Shown here one piece after another: positions 10,085 to 20,970 of a stretch of 64,000 nt of DNA. The notes beneath the pieces were generated by a model. The model saw nothing but the letters and a program-made list of their open reading frames with translations. It was not told the DNA's origin and ran no database searches. The position numbers and the translations under genes were made by a program. Each line of letters starts with the position of its first letter. The first letter of the stretch is position 1. Source of the DNA: Acanthacorydalis orientalis (taxonomy: Eukaryota; Arthropoda; Insecta; Megaloptera; Corydalidae); contig CM068315.1 of assembly GCA_034766995.1 (NCBI GenBank), forward strand, positions 43,443,318-43,507,317, written 5' to 3'.

Positions 10085-10333
10085 GAATTTTAATTAATTC
10101 CATGTTCTTAGTTTATTGAAAATTTATATTTCCTTGAATATTATCAACAATTTTCCACAATATATCACTAAATGTGAAATTTCTAATGGGTCATCTAAGT
10201 TAACATATTTTTCTTGTAACAGACAAGTTTGCAATTTTTATTTCGTTTACAATAAGAAAATATCCAATTAATCGAAAAATATTTGTTAAAAAAACTTAGC
10301 ACCCTTTCCCTCTCCCCGGCTTCAAAATGTTAA
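10085..10333 (-). mobile_element. piggyBac-type non-autonomous element, copy 2 (partial)
   Basis: Reverse orientation copy of the 1220-1869 element. Read on the minus strand it starts after TTAA with CATTTTGAAGCCGGGG, then follows copy 1 closely (TATTTTTCGATTAATTGG, TTACAAGAAAAATATG, ATTGTGGAAAATTGTTG). TTAA is at 10330-10333. The other terminus is lost near 10085, so the element is truncated. No coding content. Confidence 0.72.
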
Positions 10334-10412
10334 AGAATATATTATCTGTTTCATAGTTTTATTTCTTGTCTGTTGTTACATTGTTCAGAGAGAAAAAAAC
10401 TTAATGCTTTTA

Positions 10413-10442
10413 TGTGTATATATATATATATATATGTACATA
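10413..10442. repeat. (TA)n microsatellite
   Basis: Short TA run flanked by GTGTATA and TATGTACA. Confidence 0.9.
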
Positions 10443-11040
10443 TGAAGAGCGAATCTCTTAAAATGTATAAAATATTCACGGGAGAATGGCAGCTTACGTA
10501 GGAAACATAAAGACAGAGCTTAGTTGTGGAATATTTTCCTTTTATCTTGTTACGTTATAAAAGAATTAACTTCAGAAAGGTTTCGAAGAGAGCGATAGTA
10601 AACTAAAACGGCAGAACGTAATTCTTCGTAATCAATAGAGACGGTAAGTTGAAAAGAAACGGCTATTCGCATGCAATAAAGAATCAGGAACAACGAAAGC
10701 AATACAGCGGAGCTAACGTTTGTTATATTTTTTTTTACATCGCTGTCAATCACAATCAACATTGGCAAGATATTTTTAACTATATTGTTAAGAAAAAAGT
10801 ATCGAGTGCATAAAGTATAGTTGAGATGTCTGCGTAACGGTTTAATACACTTAAAAGATTGTATATAAGAAAATAATTATATAAAGAGGCATTAAAATGA
10901 AGATTATTTTTTTAATTTTTCGAATCCGGATTGTAATATCGTTGATGTCAGTCTCAGCTTGTAATCTTTTTAAATACAAATTTCTAGTACGTTAATGACA
11001 TAACAGAATAGTGAAAAATATTTATTGAATAAAAAAATCA
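10443..11040. other. intergenic DNA with a more complex half
   Basis: 10443-10830 is higher-complexity with scattered CpG. Its minus-strand ORF at 10550-10768 (72 codons) has no recognisable domain. Confidence 0.35.
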
Positions 11041-11560
11041 AACTTATCGCACTCCCAAAAAATATCCGCATTTTCGTTACACGCTTAACTAATTCAATTT
11101 TATTCAGCGGACAGCAGAGAGCACCGTCAACACTCTATTTCGATGCAGCACATAGCGTCGATAATCTACACATTACGTCATAATTTAATTCTTCCCTCGT
11201 TGTTTTCAAAGAGCGAACGTCGATGATATATAAAAAAGCCCGAGTATAAAATCGAAATTCAAAGTTCACGCCCGTGTTTTGGTGTAAGCGGGCGGGCAGA
11301 AGACGCGAATGGTAGTTGTGCCTGACGCCGCGTCGTGTCCTTATCTTTCGTCTCTTCTTCATTATTATACAGACGGTGTATCAGCCGATGCGTCAAACGT
11401 GTCATTGTGTTATAATTCCACGGTAGGTCGACGCGTGGCGTCGTCGCCCCCCTGTCAACGAGTCTCTTATGTAAGCCGTGTATTATGGTTCGAGAAAATG
11501 GGATTTGTTGATAACTGGTCCCATATATCTTTCTTGCAAGTGCGACGCTGAGTATCCGTT
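11041..11560. other. CpG-containing higher-complexity island
   Basis: The most GC-rich patch in the first third of the window (for example CGACGCGTGGCGTCGTCGCC near 11429-11448). ORFs on both strands (minus 11135-11362 and plus 11309-11551) overlap and neither resembles a known protein. Candidates are a promoter or 5' exon region, or other conserved non-coding DNA. Confidence 0.4.
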
Positions 11561-11668
11561 TTCTTTTATTTTGAAAAAGGGGAAACCGTTAATATGATTT
11601 CAAATACAACACTGTTTTAGCAGTTTGTTCACGAGATGAAATGCTAATAAATATTTATTATACCTTAT

Positions 11669-11669
11669 A

Positions 11670-11725
<56 letters not shown>

Positions 11726-11745
11726 ATATGTGTGTGTATGTATTG
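11669..11745. repeat. compound microsatellite (CA)n-(TA)n-(TG)n
   Basis: A symmetrical CA-TA-TG order makes the tract self-complementary. Confidence 0.95.
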
Positions 11746-11804
11746 TGTTGAATGTGTTCGATAACGTTGTCCTAATGAACCTTTATATCATATAAACCTC
11801 TGTT

Positions 11805-12023
11805 TTCCATTTATAATACGAGGGCCAAAACTATATTTTTTTATACCTGTGGTCACGTTAATACTGTGTCCTAATGGTTATTTTAGATCAATTGTTTATT
11901 TAAACGTGAGAAGAATCTTCAGGTAGATGTTGAGAACTTCAAAAATCAACATTTATTTAAGGAAAATCGACACAAATAGCGATAGGCTACTTTATACCAT
12001 AAAATTATTAACTACATCCATAA

Positions 12024-12075
<52 letters not shown>

Positions 12076-12303
12076 ATGTGTGTTTGTGGGTTGTGGTTAA
12101 CAATTTTAGGATATAAAGTAGCACCACACTATTTGTGTCGATTTTCCTTAAATAAATGTTGACTTTTGAAATTCTCAACATCTACCTGAAGATTCTGCTC
12201 GCGTTTCAATAGACAGTTGATCCAAACTAGCCATTAGGACAAAGTATTAACATGATAATAGGTATAAAAAAATTATACTTTAGTATTTTTATTATAAATG
12301 GAA
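11805..12303. mobile_element. foldback element with roughly 215-bp inverted arms and a microsatellite loop
   Basis: The left arm runs from TTCCATTTATAATACGAGGG and the right arm ends in ATTATAAATGGAA. Interior pairs include TTTTTTATACCTGTGGTCAC with GATAATAGGTATAAAAAAAT, TGTCCTAATGG with CCATTAGGACA, CTTCAGGTAGATGTTGAGAA with its complement TTCTCAACATCTACCTGAAG, and GGAAAATCGACACAAATAG with CTATTTGTGTCGATTTTCC. The loop is (CA)n-(TA)n-(TG)n at about 12024-12085, itself self-complementary. Weaker pairing may extend to about 11788 and 12326. No coding capacity. It could be a foldback/MITE transposon or a recent palindromic duplication. I could not identify a target duplication. Confidence 0.85.
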
Positions 12304-12384
12304 CTACTCAAACTCATATGAACATGCGCCACCAAATTCAGTTTAAGAATGTCTGAGGGCCGCAGACAAAAAAATCTTCCAAGT

Positions 12385-12400
12385 CACACACACACACACA

Positions 12401-12431
<31 letters not shown>

Positions 12432-12432
12432 A
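12385..12432. repeat. compound microsatellite (CA)n-(TA)n-(TG)n
   Basis: A third CA-TA-TG self-complementary tract within 800 bp. Confidence 0.95.
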
Positions 12433-12531
12433 ATGCAATCGACTATAAATAATCAATTCTTTGAAGTTCAACTGATAATGTTTTCATAAATTATGACCTC
12501 TAGGCACATTTAAATCGATCAATACTTGTTG

Positions 12532-12557
12532 ATTCGATCAAACTGGTTTGATCGAAT
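12532..12557. repeat. 26-bp near-perfect palindrome
   Basis: ATTCGATCAAAC and GTTTGATCGAAT separated by TG. No adjacent gene was recognised. Confidence 0.85.
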
Positions 12558-13564
12558 TATCTCAAATATTCAACTGAATAGAAAAAAAATGACATGGAAT
12601 AATTTAAAATCCAATTTGTGTTAGTTTTGGGATGAATCTTGATAGTAAACAAATAAAAAAGTAATCGAATTTAAGAGAATGAAGAGTAAATATTGTCAAC
12701 CTATTTTATAAAAAAAATTGAAAGATTTTCTACAATATATTTTTTTATATGTTGAGGGTTCTAAGAAGTTTATTCCTATATTTTAATTATATCACTGGGA
12801 AATTTTTTTCTTTTTTGTTGAAAAACTTTTTGAATCAGGAATACAACGATATTTTTTCTTTTTATAATAATGTCATGTTTTTTAAATAATTTATAAAATT
12901 GTTTTCGATAAAATTAAGAGAGAAAACTAAAAGAGACATTGAAAGAGAGAGAAATTTTTTAATAATTATTGAAAATTTTAAAATACTCTAATGCAGCGTT
13001 TCTTAAACTTTTCTTACGATGGAATACTTTATAAATCTTGAAATTTTAACGGAACACAATTGTGAGATCTGTTTGGAAAAAAATTAATCTAAATTCTTAA
13101 AAAAATCTGTTCTCAGTTAATTAATATTAGTACTTTTGAAGAAAGAAAAACGAAATAATGATAAAAAATTATGAAAAAGTTTTTTTTTTAATTTAATCAA
13201 TTAAATAAGTCTTATTTATTAGTAATGACGAAACTGTAGCCTGTATATTAAATTTGGTCCAGAATATGTATTGCTCTCTTTGATTTTCTCATTAATTATA
13301 TCGGATAATAAAAAGTGAATTTTAAAGTAAAATAAGATAAATTAATTTTCTCCACGTTTTATTTATACATTTTTACTGTTTTTATCATTTATTGAATTGT
13401 ACTTTCTATAAAATTATATATCTAGATAGTAATAGTAATGAAAAAAGACAATTGTCTATAAAAACGTTTTCCATTGCTGTCATAAACGGTTAACAACTGG
13501 ATTGGTATTATTTATTTATAATTAAATTATCTACTTTTTTATTAAACCCTTCAAAATATGTGAT

Positions 13565-13566
<2 letters not shown>
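12558..13566. other. AT-rich intergenic DNA, no gene seen
   Basis: Long A/T stretches with no supported ORF and no recognised transposon ends. Confidence 0.5.

Positions 13567-13601
<35 letters not shown>
13567..13601. repeat. (TA)n microsatellite
   Basis: Pure TA run. Confidence 0.95.
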
Positions 13602-13603
<2 letters not shown>

Positions 13604-13689
13604 ATGTAATGTATGTGCAATTTCATTTTTGTTTTAGTTAAAAAGTATCATCGTCCATCAAAAATTCAGAAACTTTAACAATTATATTT

Positions 13690-13960
13690 ACACAGTCCAC
13701 AAAAACAATTACATGTTTTGATGAAATTCACACGACACAATATTCCCTGTTGTACCACTGTGAACCACCGATATTAAACCGTACCTATATGTCGTCAATA
13801 ATTGATTGAGTACAGCTTTGGGGTTTGTATGAGCCACCCTTAGGGGGTAACACTCCAGTTTGCAACGTAGCAGAAAGCTACGCTCGTCCAACAAACAGAA
13901 ATACGATGTCGAAAACATGTAAGAGACAGAATCCGTGATCATATTTTATATATAAATAAA
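13690..13960. other. higher-complexity island with a minus-strand ORF and a hairpin
   Basis: A 77-codon ORF on the minus strand (13709-13942) has a varied composition but matches nothing I recognise. A perfect small hairpin, CGTAGC-AGAAA-GCTACG, lies at 13866-13882. This may be an exon, structured RNA or repeat end. The evidence is weak for any of these. Confidence 0.3.
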
Positions 13961-14051
13961 TATACTTTTTTTATTGTCTTTTTGGTCATATATTTGTTGC
14001 CAAAATTACGTGTCACACGTATGTAATCACAAACCGAAATTTCACACCTAA

Positions 14052-14065
14052 TACACACATACATG

Positions 14066-14132
<67 letters not shown>

Positions 14133-14133
14133 G
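14052..14133. repeat. compound microsatellite (CA)n-(TA)n-CACA
   Basis: CA-rich start, a TA run of about 48 bp, then TACACACG. The long YIYIYI ORFs here on both strands are artefacts. Confidence 0.95.
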
Positions 14134-14816
14134 TAGGTCTTCAACGTTTTTTTTTCTGCATGAATATCTCTGTGCATGCTTCTTCATTTACACACACAAA
14201 AACACACCAGCATATATTAATATACAGGCACGTACCTCACACACACTGTAACGAAACGATGGTCGTTGCGGTCGATTATAATTTTTCGGCTTGTTTTTAT
14301 GTGTCATTCCGCTTCATTTTTATTGTTGTAAATTACTTTGGGATTGTATGCATTATTAAAATAAATGATAAAGTATTTCATGGAAGGATACTCATGAATA
14401 AAATTTAAATTAATCAGTATTATAAGGATTTTATAATGTCTTTGTGCGTAACAAATTTTTTTGTTAATTTAATAGTGGGTTTAATTCGGCTACAAAAGTG
14501 CGACTGCTTCATTAATAGCGATTTTATACAGTTTATTTTATTTTATTTTATTTTTTCGCTCGTAATTGGAGTCGTGAAATTTAAATCAGTCCAGATTTAT
14601 GTACTTTTTTTACAGTGTACAGATTTTGTAGTTTAAAATGAGATTTAAAAATTTGATATATGCAGATTTAATCGTGAAATAGTGGCCGGTTTTAAATATG
14701 AATTTATTCAACAAGTATGTATCTTTTTGATGAAAAATTATAGTTTTTGGTCAAAATCGTAGTTTGTAATTATAAAAATTAAACACCAGCACAGAACAAT
14801 ATTTTCCATCTATTTA
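14134..14816. other. intergenic DNA, no gene seen
   Basis: ORFs at 14160-14408 and 14436-14636 are F/I/V-rich translations of AT-rich DNA. Nothing was recognised. Confidence 0.45.
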
Positions 14817-15096
14817 TTACGTTGGTAGGAAAATAATTCTGGTTTTTATTTTCTGAATTCAAACCTTACATTTTTCAATGAAAGTGTCATTTCATCCCAT
14901 TCATGTAAATATTATTGTAAAGTGCATTTTTCGGTCTGTATTTTGATAGCATCGATTTTCGTTTTATTATTATTTTTTCTTCAAATTGGGTTATTGAATT
15001 AAAGATAGAAAAGATGAAAATAAGAGTAATTTGTTGTATGAGTTCAAAACGGGTGGGAGAGCAACAGAAACTGCTCATAAACTAAACGATGCTTAA
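14817..15096 (+). mobile_element. mariner lineage II, 5' fragment
   Basis: Starts with the degenerate terminus TTACGTTGGTAGGAAAATAA and follows the lineage's 5' untranslated region (TTCAATGAAAGTGTCATTTC). It then enters the start of the transposase frame ('ATETAHKLNDA', with breaks) and stops at about 15096. Only the first roughly 280 bp remain and the 3' part is missing. The minus-strand ORF at 14887-15078 is antisense to it. Confidence 0.85.
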
Positions 15097-16002
15097 TAGA
15101 ATAATAAATAAATAAAAACAAAAGGATACATTATTTTCCTTACAAATATGTTAAATAAAATAAGAGTTACTTTTAACCTGAAAATTATCACTCTTTCAAA
15201 ATGTCTAATATTGCGATTCTCTCAAAAGTAAATGAATTTTGGTAACTTCTTACTTTTTTTCTATACAAGTGAAATTAATGATTTTAAAATTCTATAATAA
15301 TTAATCATTACATGAACTTTTTGATAAATAATATTTTATTGAAAATAAACAACAAAAATAAAAGTAATAGCCATTTTGCTTAGTTGTGAAAAATAATAGT
15401 AATTTAATTTTTCTGCTATTTCCGTAGCTGAAATAGTTAATCATATTTTTCATTCCTCATTAAATTCTGGTTAGATAAGATTTGTATTCTCATAAAAATC
15501 AAACTTTTTAATTTATTAAGTAAAACGAATATTTTTTTAACATATTATTAGAGAATTCACCACTTTTACTATGAAAAAATAAAAAAAATATTGATTATTT
15601 ACTTTTTACTATTTAAAATTCAACAAAATTTAAATTCGATATCCACAATTTCCGGATAAGTTATTAATAGTTCAGAAATGAGTCGAAAACTAAGATCATT
15701 AGTGTCTCCTACAATTTACGAAACGCGTCTTTAATTAATACTTTGACTAATTTATTTTAATAAATATTTACTAATAGAGAAATAAATGTGCTTCTGCACT
15801 TTTTGATATTATTCTGTAAAATACTTGAGAGGATAAAAACTTGTACGTATTTTTACATTTAAATAAAAAAACTTGAACAAAAAACCTTCATAGTAATTAA
15901 TAATTGTTTTTTAAATACAAAATAATTATTTAACTGACCTTTGTTGTTTTTATCAAATATAGTATTATTCTTTTTAGTAATTTTGAAAGGTTAATAGTAT
16001 AT

Positions 16003-16004
<2 letters not shown>
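15097..16004. other. AT-rich intergenic DNA, no gene seen
   Basis: No supported ORF or recognised repeat. Confidence 0.5.
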
Positions 16005-16076
<72 letters not shown>

Positions 16077-16085
16077 GTATGTATT
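16005..16085. repeat. (TA)n-(GTAT)n microsatellite
   Basis: TA run of about 60 bp followed by five GTAT units. Confidence 0.97.
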
Positions 16086-16179
16086 TATGAAGTGTATATG
16101 GAACAAATTGTGTACAAAGCAATTTGATTTACACAAAAAATAGATTATTATTCGGCAAAAAATCATAAAAATAAGCTGT

Positions 16180-16362
16180 AAATGAGTACAAAAGCCAGCT
16201 TATTATAGCAAACTAGCGGTACGTTACAAAAACTACTTTTGTAGATTCCCAGTGCGCAAATATCAGATAAAACTTTTTACTACTGACCTACGTCCAACAA
16301 ATAACTATTATGCAGTGGAAAAAAATGTCCAGACACCACCATACAAATATGATTTCGGTCGA

Positions 16363-16393
<31 letters not shown>

Positions 16394-16739
16394 TGTATAT
16401 ATATTTGTATGAGTTCACGTTCCTCGACAACCATCTCCTCGTCGAATACATATGTATTTGTGTGCGTGTAATATGTATACATGTGTATATGTCTCTGGGG
16501 GCCATTTCGGCCGCTGAACTTACTCCGTGAAAACCACATGTACACGTCGTGTGTGTGTGCGAGGCGAAACCAATTTTTCATTGAATGCGCCAGTTCTTTT
16601 CATTCCAAATGAAGTTTCGCGGGGCGAGTTTTTACAAAAGAGCTTGCGATGAAATAGACGCATTCACATGACCAAACTGCGACGTATTTTTGTCACCTTA
16701 GTCTAAATACAACTTGTACACACACTGAAATACATCATT

Positions 16740-16740
<1 letters not shown>
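16180..16740. other. CpG-containing higher-complexity island interrupted by (TA)n
   Basis: 16410-16720 is clearly richer in G+C than its flanks (CTGGGGGCCATTTCGGCCGC at 16495-16514; TTTCGCGGGGCGAG at about 16615). ORFs on both strands here incorporate the microsatellite at 16364-16404 and look spurious. Unique regulatory DNA is the likeliest content. Confidence 0.35.
16364..16404. repeat. (TA)n microsatellite
   Basis: TA run with a TTATG break. Confidence 0.95.

Positions 16741-16742
<2 letters not shown>

Positions 16743-16798
<56 letters not shown>
16743..16798. repeat. (TA)n microsatellite
   Basis: Pure TA run of about 54 bp. Confidence 0.97.
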
Positions 16799-16800
<2 letters not shown>

Positions 16801-17229
16801 CTTCAAATTTAGAAATGTGAATATAGACTTATGTTTTTGTTGAAAAATCAGATTTAAGTAAAAAATAATACCTATCTTAAAACTTATTATTTATAATGTT
16901 AAAAAATAATATTTTAAATAAAATTGAAATTATATTAAATAATTAAATTAATAACAAATAAATATTATTTAAAATGGATGTTTTATAAAAGTTAAATAAA
17001 ATGATGGAGAGAATTTAAATGTAATTTTTTTTCTTTAGGACAAAAATATACTTTCTTGAAATGATTTATCATCATTTTGATTTATTCAACAGAATTGTTA
17101 TTAAAATAAACAAATTTCTCACTTACTGGGTAACTGCTGTTGTGGGTTTTCCCTCTCTTTCTGTATTGTCTCCTTCTGTTTTTAAAAAGTCTGAAAAATA
17201 AAATAAAATATTAGTACTCAATAATGGAA

Positions 17230-17376
17230 AGAAATTGATAAATGAATTGTTTTTTCACTGCACAAATCATAAAAAAAATTCTGGTCAAAAATGTTTAATG
17301 ATTGATGATTAAATAATTGTTTATTGCTTATGTTTATTTTCATAAAAATATCACCACCTCTAAGGACCAAGGTATA
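17230..17376 (-). repeat. palindromic-core repeat
   Basis: Shows CACTGCACAAATCATAAAAA, TTCTGGTCAAAAATGTTTAA and TTGTTTATTGCTTATG, ending CCTCTAAGGACCAAGGTATAG. Confidence 0.72.
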
Positions 17377-17696
17377 GAATAATGTAGAAAGAAATGACAG
17401 AAAATTTCTATTTTTTTTAAAAAGAAAAGTTATTATTTTTATCCAATTTGATTTTTTGACATAAAAAGCTTTGCTCATTGTCAGATAGTTTTTGTAAATT
17501 AATTTTAAAAGTTTCTATTTATAACTAGTTAGACTGGAAGTGTTATTTTTATATAATTATTTACGTGAGTTATTTTTTTAATCATTTTAAATTTTGTTAA
17601 CGAGGATAAAGTACGTCTATGTACTAACAAATTTATGTTCTTTATTTTTGAAATGTTATTTTTCGTACTACCTTCAAATAAATTTTAAATATCTTA

Positions 17697-17805
17697 GAAC
17701 TATCTAAACTTTACCTTAAGATGGTACACATACTAAAACTAGTAGAAGACAGGAACTCAAATGATCCAAAATAATGAAGATCTCTAGGACAACACAATAA
17801 TTGTA
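17697..17805 (+). repeat. half-copy of the ACTAGT-type inverted repeat
   Basis: TCTAAACTTTACCTTAAGAT, then AAACTAGTAGAAGACAGGAACTCAA and CTCTAGGACAACACAATA. It matches the right half of the inverted repeat at 42049-42240. Confidence 0.5.
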
Positions 17806-18289
17806 AATATAATAAAAAATCTATTATTAGTTGAAAATTGTAGTAGTCTAACAATTCACAAAATTTCTAGAAAAAAAATAAAATATATATGATTGTACTT
17901 CATTTTGAATATACAATTGTTAATATATTTTTATATAGATATATTGCTTTCCGTACACCTCAGAGACACTTATTATTCAAATATGCAACAACTGAAATGT
18001 CATGCGACTATATTTACTGTATTTGGATCTCTTCAATCCAATGGCTATTTATATAGAATTTACAGAAAGATCTAAATAATATATAATTTAATTTAGGGAA
18101 GCAAAAGTTATTCAGTCATGAAAAACACTCATTGTCGATTCCGTTACACTTCTGTAAACAGGTTTCACAAGTTTTACGATGACAATTATTTATTCATTTT
18201 GATTTGGGTTCGAAAATAAACAATTCCTGAACGTTTTTAGAAGTAAAACGTTCTTCAAGTTTGAAAAATTGAACACACACATACACAGG
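17806..18289. other. intergenic DNA, no gene seen
   Basis: The 60-codon ORF at 17893-18075 has no recognisable feature. Confidence 0.45.
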
Positions 18290-18321
<32 letters not shown>

Positions 18322-18345
18322 TAGAATATATATGTATATTTATAT
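18290..18345. repeat. interrupted (TA)n microsatellite
   Basis: TA run with TG and GAA interruptions, preceded by CA units. Confidence 0.9.
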
Positions 18346-18364
18346 AAAATATGTAATATATACG

Positions 18365-18780
18365 TATATGATCCCGCCGCTATGCATGCATTTTATTCGT
18401 TCGCTGATTGGTTGATATCGGTTACGTGGCATCTATTCTGATTGGTTGATATCAGTCAGACTATAAGTGTTCTATATGGTGACTCTTAATGTATAACGAA
18501 ACAGAATTTACGATTTAGGTGTAAAACTGATAAAAGATGTATTCAAAATATTGTATTCACTGAAGGTGTAAAGTGAAAAAAATTTTTACACATTTTATCA
18601 TTTTTTTTTGTTAAGATATTTTTTATAAACTTTTCCAATAAAAATGTTCCGATGTACATTCAATACGTATTATTTCTGTGTATAATTTGTTAATTTCTGT
18701 TATTTGTTAAGGGGGATCGAGCGTTAATAAGCAGGGGACGAAGCTCCCTCGGGGTTGGCGACCGCAGGGACAGTAGCTAG
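18365..18780 (+). mobile_element. non-autonomous Helitron-like element, copy 2
   Basis: Carries the family block TTTTATTCGTTCGCTGATTG, then GTTGATATCGGTTACGTGG, a second TCTGATTGGTTGATATCAG box, and the distal block TTAATTTCTGTTATTTGTTA shared with copy 3. The 3' end is GC-rich (CTCCCTCGGGGTTGGCGACC) and terminates AGTAGCTAG|T, as in copy 1. It is longer than copies 1 and 3 because of extra AT-rich sequence in the middle. The 5' TC end could not be fixed, so the start is approximate. Confidence 0.6.
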
Positions 18781-18781
18781 T

Positions 18782-20827
18782 ACAACTCTTAACTAATTAT
18801 TTGAAAAAAATCATCAGTCTATTTAAAATAACTCACGCAAAATTAACTAACTCAAAATGATATTGTTCTCATAAAAAAGCTCATCTCGAGGGTAAAACTA
18901 AAAAGTATCATACAATAAAATAAAAATGTAGAGAAATGTGTATTTTAATTACATTCAGGATATTTATTTCCCAATTTTTAGTTTCAAGCCTGTAGGAATA
19001 TCACTTTTTTTATTGAACACAATTTTATATCTATTTTTTTAATATCCTACAGCAGATTTATAACAACGTACTAAATTTCATTCGAATATAATAATGTAAT
19101 TTAAATTCTCTTTAGTTAAATAATAATTTTATATTTTTGATATATTTTAAATTTAATTTATTTGATGGTAGGAAAATTTATAAAATCTGACAATTTGTTT
19201 TAAAATTTGGTTATATATATATATATAATTTAAAAAAAAATATAAAAATAACTTTGTATAATAAAAGTAATATTATTTAAAAAGAATTATAAATCTGATA
19301 AGAAACTTGTCGAGAAAAATTTACAATAAATATAAGTTTACTTTTTTTACAGAATAGTGTACATAATCCTATATTTGTTTCATCAATTCCATAAAACACT
19401 GATAAATTGAAATGTAGGGTCACTGAAATACAGTCATCAATCACTATAGACATGTTGGTAAAAGTTTGGAAATAAATAGAATAATTGTATCAACATGTGT
19501 GACTCGTAGAGCTCACATTACAGGTTGACTGATCTATTTTCTCCTATTTTTTATATCATTCTGTTTACAATTTAACACGTATACATGTCGGTTCGTTAAC
19601 AATTAACGTATATTATTTTGAAAATCGATAATTGAAGAATAACGCTATAGTTATTAGAAACAGATAATAATTGAGTTTAAAAATGAAAAAATAAAATACA
19701 ATCAACATTTAGTTGATTAAATATAATTTTTAATAGACTTGAGGAATATAGTTTATTCATGATTTATAAACATTTTATTATCAATATCATAAAAATATAA
19801 TTGACACATGTCTGAAGCGATTTTAACTATTTTAATATTAGAAATTAATCCACCAGAAAATATTTTTATATAATATTGAATATTATTTATTTAAAACCTA
19901 AAACTCTCTCATAAAATCGGTGATATACAACACTAGCAACTTTAACGGTTTGAGTTGATGTAATATTAGTGTTAATTAAATAGACACTTAATTTAGTCAG
20001 TTTTCAATACATTTTTTTAATTTAATAAAAAAGTAGTTACATATGAAACCATATACGTATCTTAGTGGTAAAAAATTATAAGAAAGAAAAAATTCTTCCG
20101 GTTTTGAAAGAAAATATAGTAGAAATTTCGAATTTACTCGCACTTTAATTTCAATTAGATGACATTTTATTGTTAAATTACTCTGTTTATTAATCATATT
20201 GACAATAATATTATCAAATGAATTATTTATGGTTACAAGTCATGTATAAATCCATACAAAATATCTAATTTAAACGATTTTCTCAAGTATAAATATTCAG
20301 AACATTAATATAAATGTTATATGGTAGTATTTATGTTTAAATTATTTTCAGTAGATTTTACAAATAAATACTTTCTTAGCGAAGAATGGTTATCAGATAT
20401 TAATTTCTTATTTTATCATTACCAATTATATATTAATTATTACATTTACATTAATATACTTACTTTTAATTCCATTCTAGGCTAGTATAATGTAGGAAAA
20501 GTGATGTAAGATAATACATGAGAAAATTGAAAAATTATAAGTCAATAATGATTGTTATTCATTTAATAGATATGATTTTTGGTCAGTTATAATAATTTTG
20601 TAATGATAAAATATGTAGATAGTTATAATAAAACTTTTATTGAAAATGTCTAAGTGCTAAAATATAAAAACGCCATCACTTTCATGTTTAGAAACATACT
20701 ATTGTTTCACTTTAATCGTTTGCAAATTTTTATTATATCGTTCTTTATAGAACTGTATGTGAAAATCCGAGTAAGTAGAGCATAAATTAATATATCTGAA
20801 TTAGATTTGCTTGGAAGCTAACAAATC
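18782..20827. other. long AT-rich intergenic stretch, no gene seen
   Basis: About 2 kb of low-complexity sequence. A slightly more complex patch lies at 19400-19620. The minus-strand ORF at 19997-20197 is an AT-codon translation. A short (TA)n lies at about 19211-19227. No element was recognised. Confidence 0.5.
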
Positions 20828-20955
20828 ACGTTCATAAATAAATTTATACTTTTCCCTACTAATCATAAAATATTTTCTGATCAAAACTGTTCATTAAATC
20901 ATTATTGATCATTTTTGATTGTTACTTATAAGTGTATTGATAGAAATACCATCAA
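20828..20955 (-). repeat. palindromic-core repeat abutting a mariner
   Basis: Shows TTTTCTGATCAAAACTGTTC, ATTGATCATTTTTGATTGTT and GATAGAAATACCATCAAG. It ends about 15 bp before the broken 5' end of the mariner at 20971. Confidence 0.75.
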
Positions 20956-20970
20956 GTTTTATGTTTGGGA

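Noticed and set aside
14063..14251. ORFs encoding long YIYIYI runs (also at 2257, 7820, 16252, 40521, 50703, 55175, 58082, 60590)
   Set aside because: They are translations of (TA)n microsatellites, open in most frames on both strands, and carry no evidence of coding.
14887..15078. 63-codon minus-strand ORF
   Set aside because: Antisense to the 5' region of a mariner copy.
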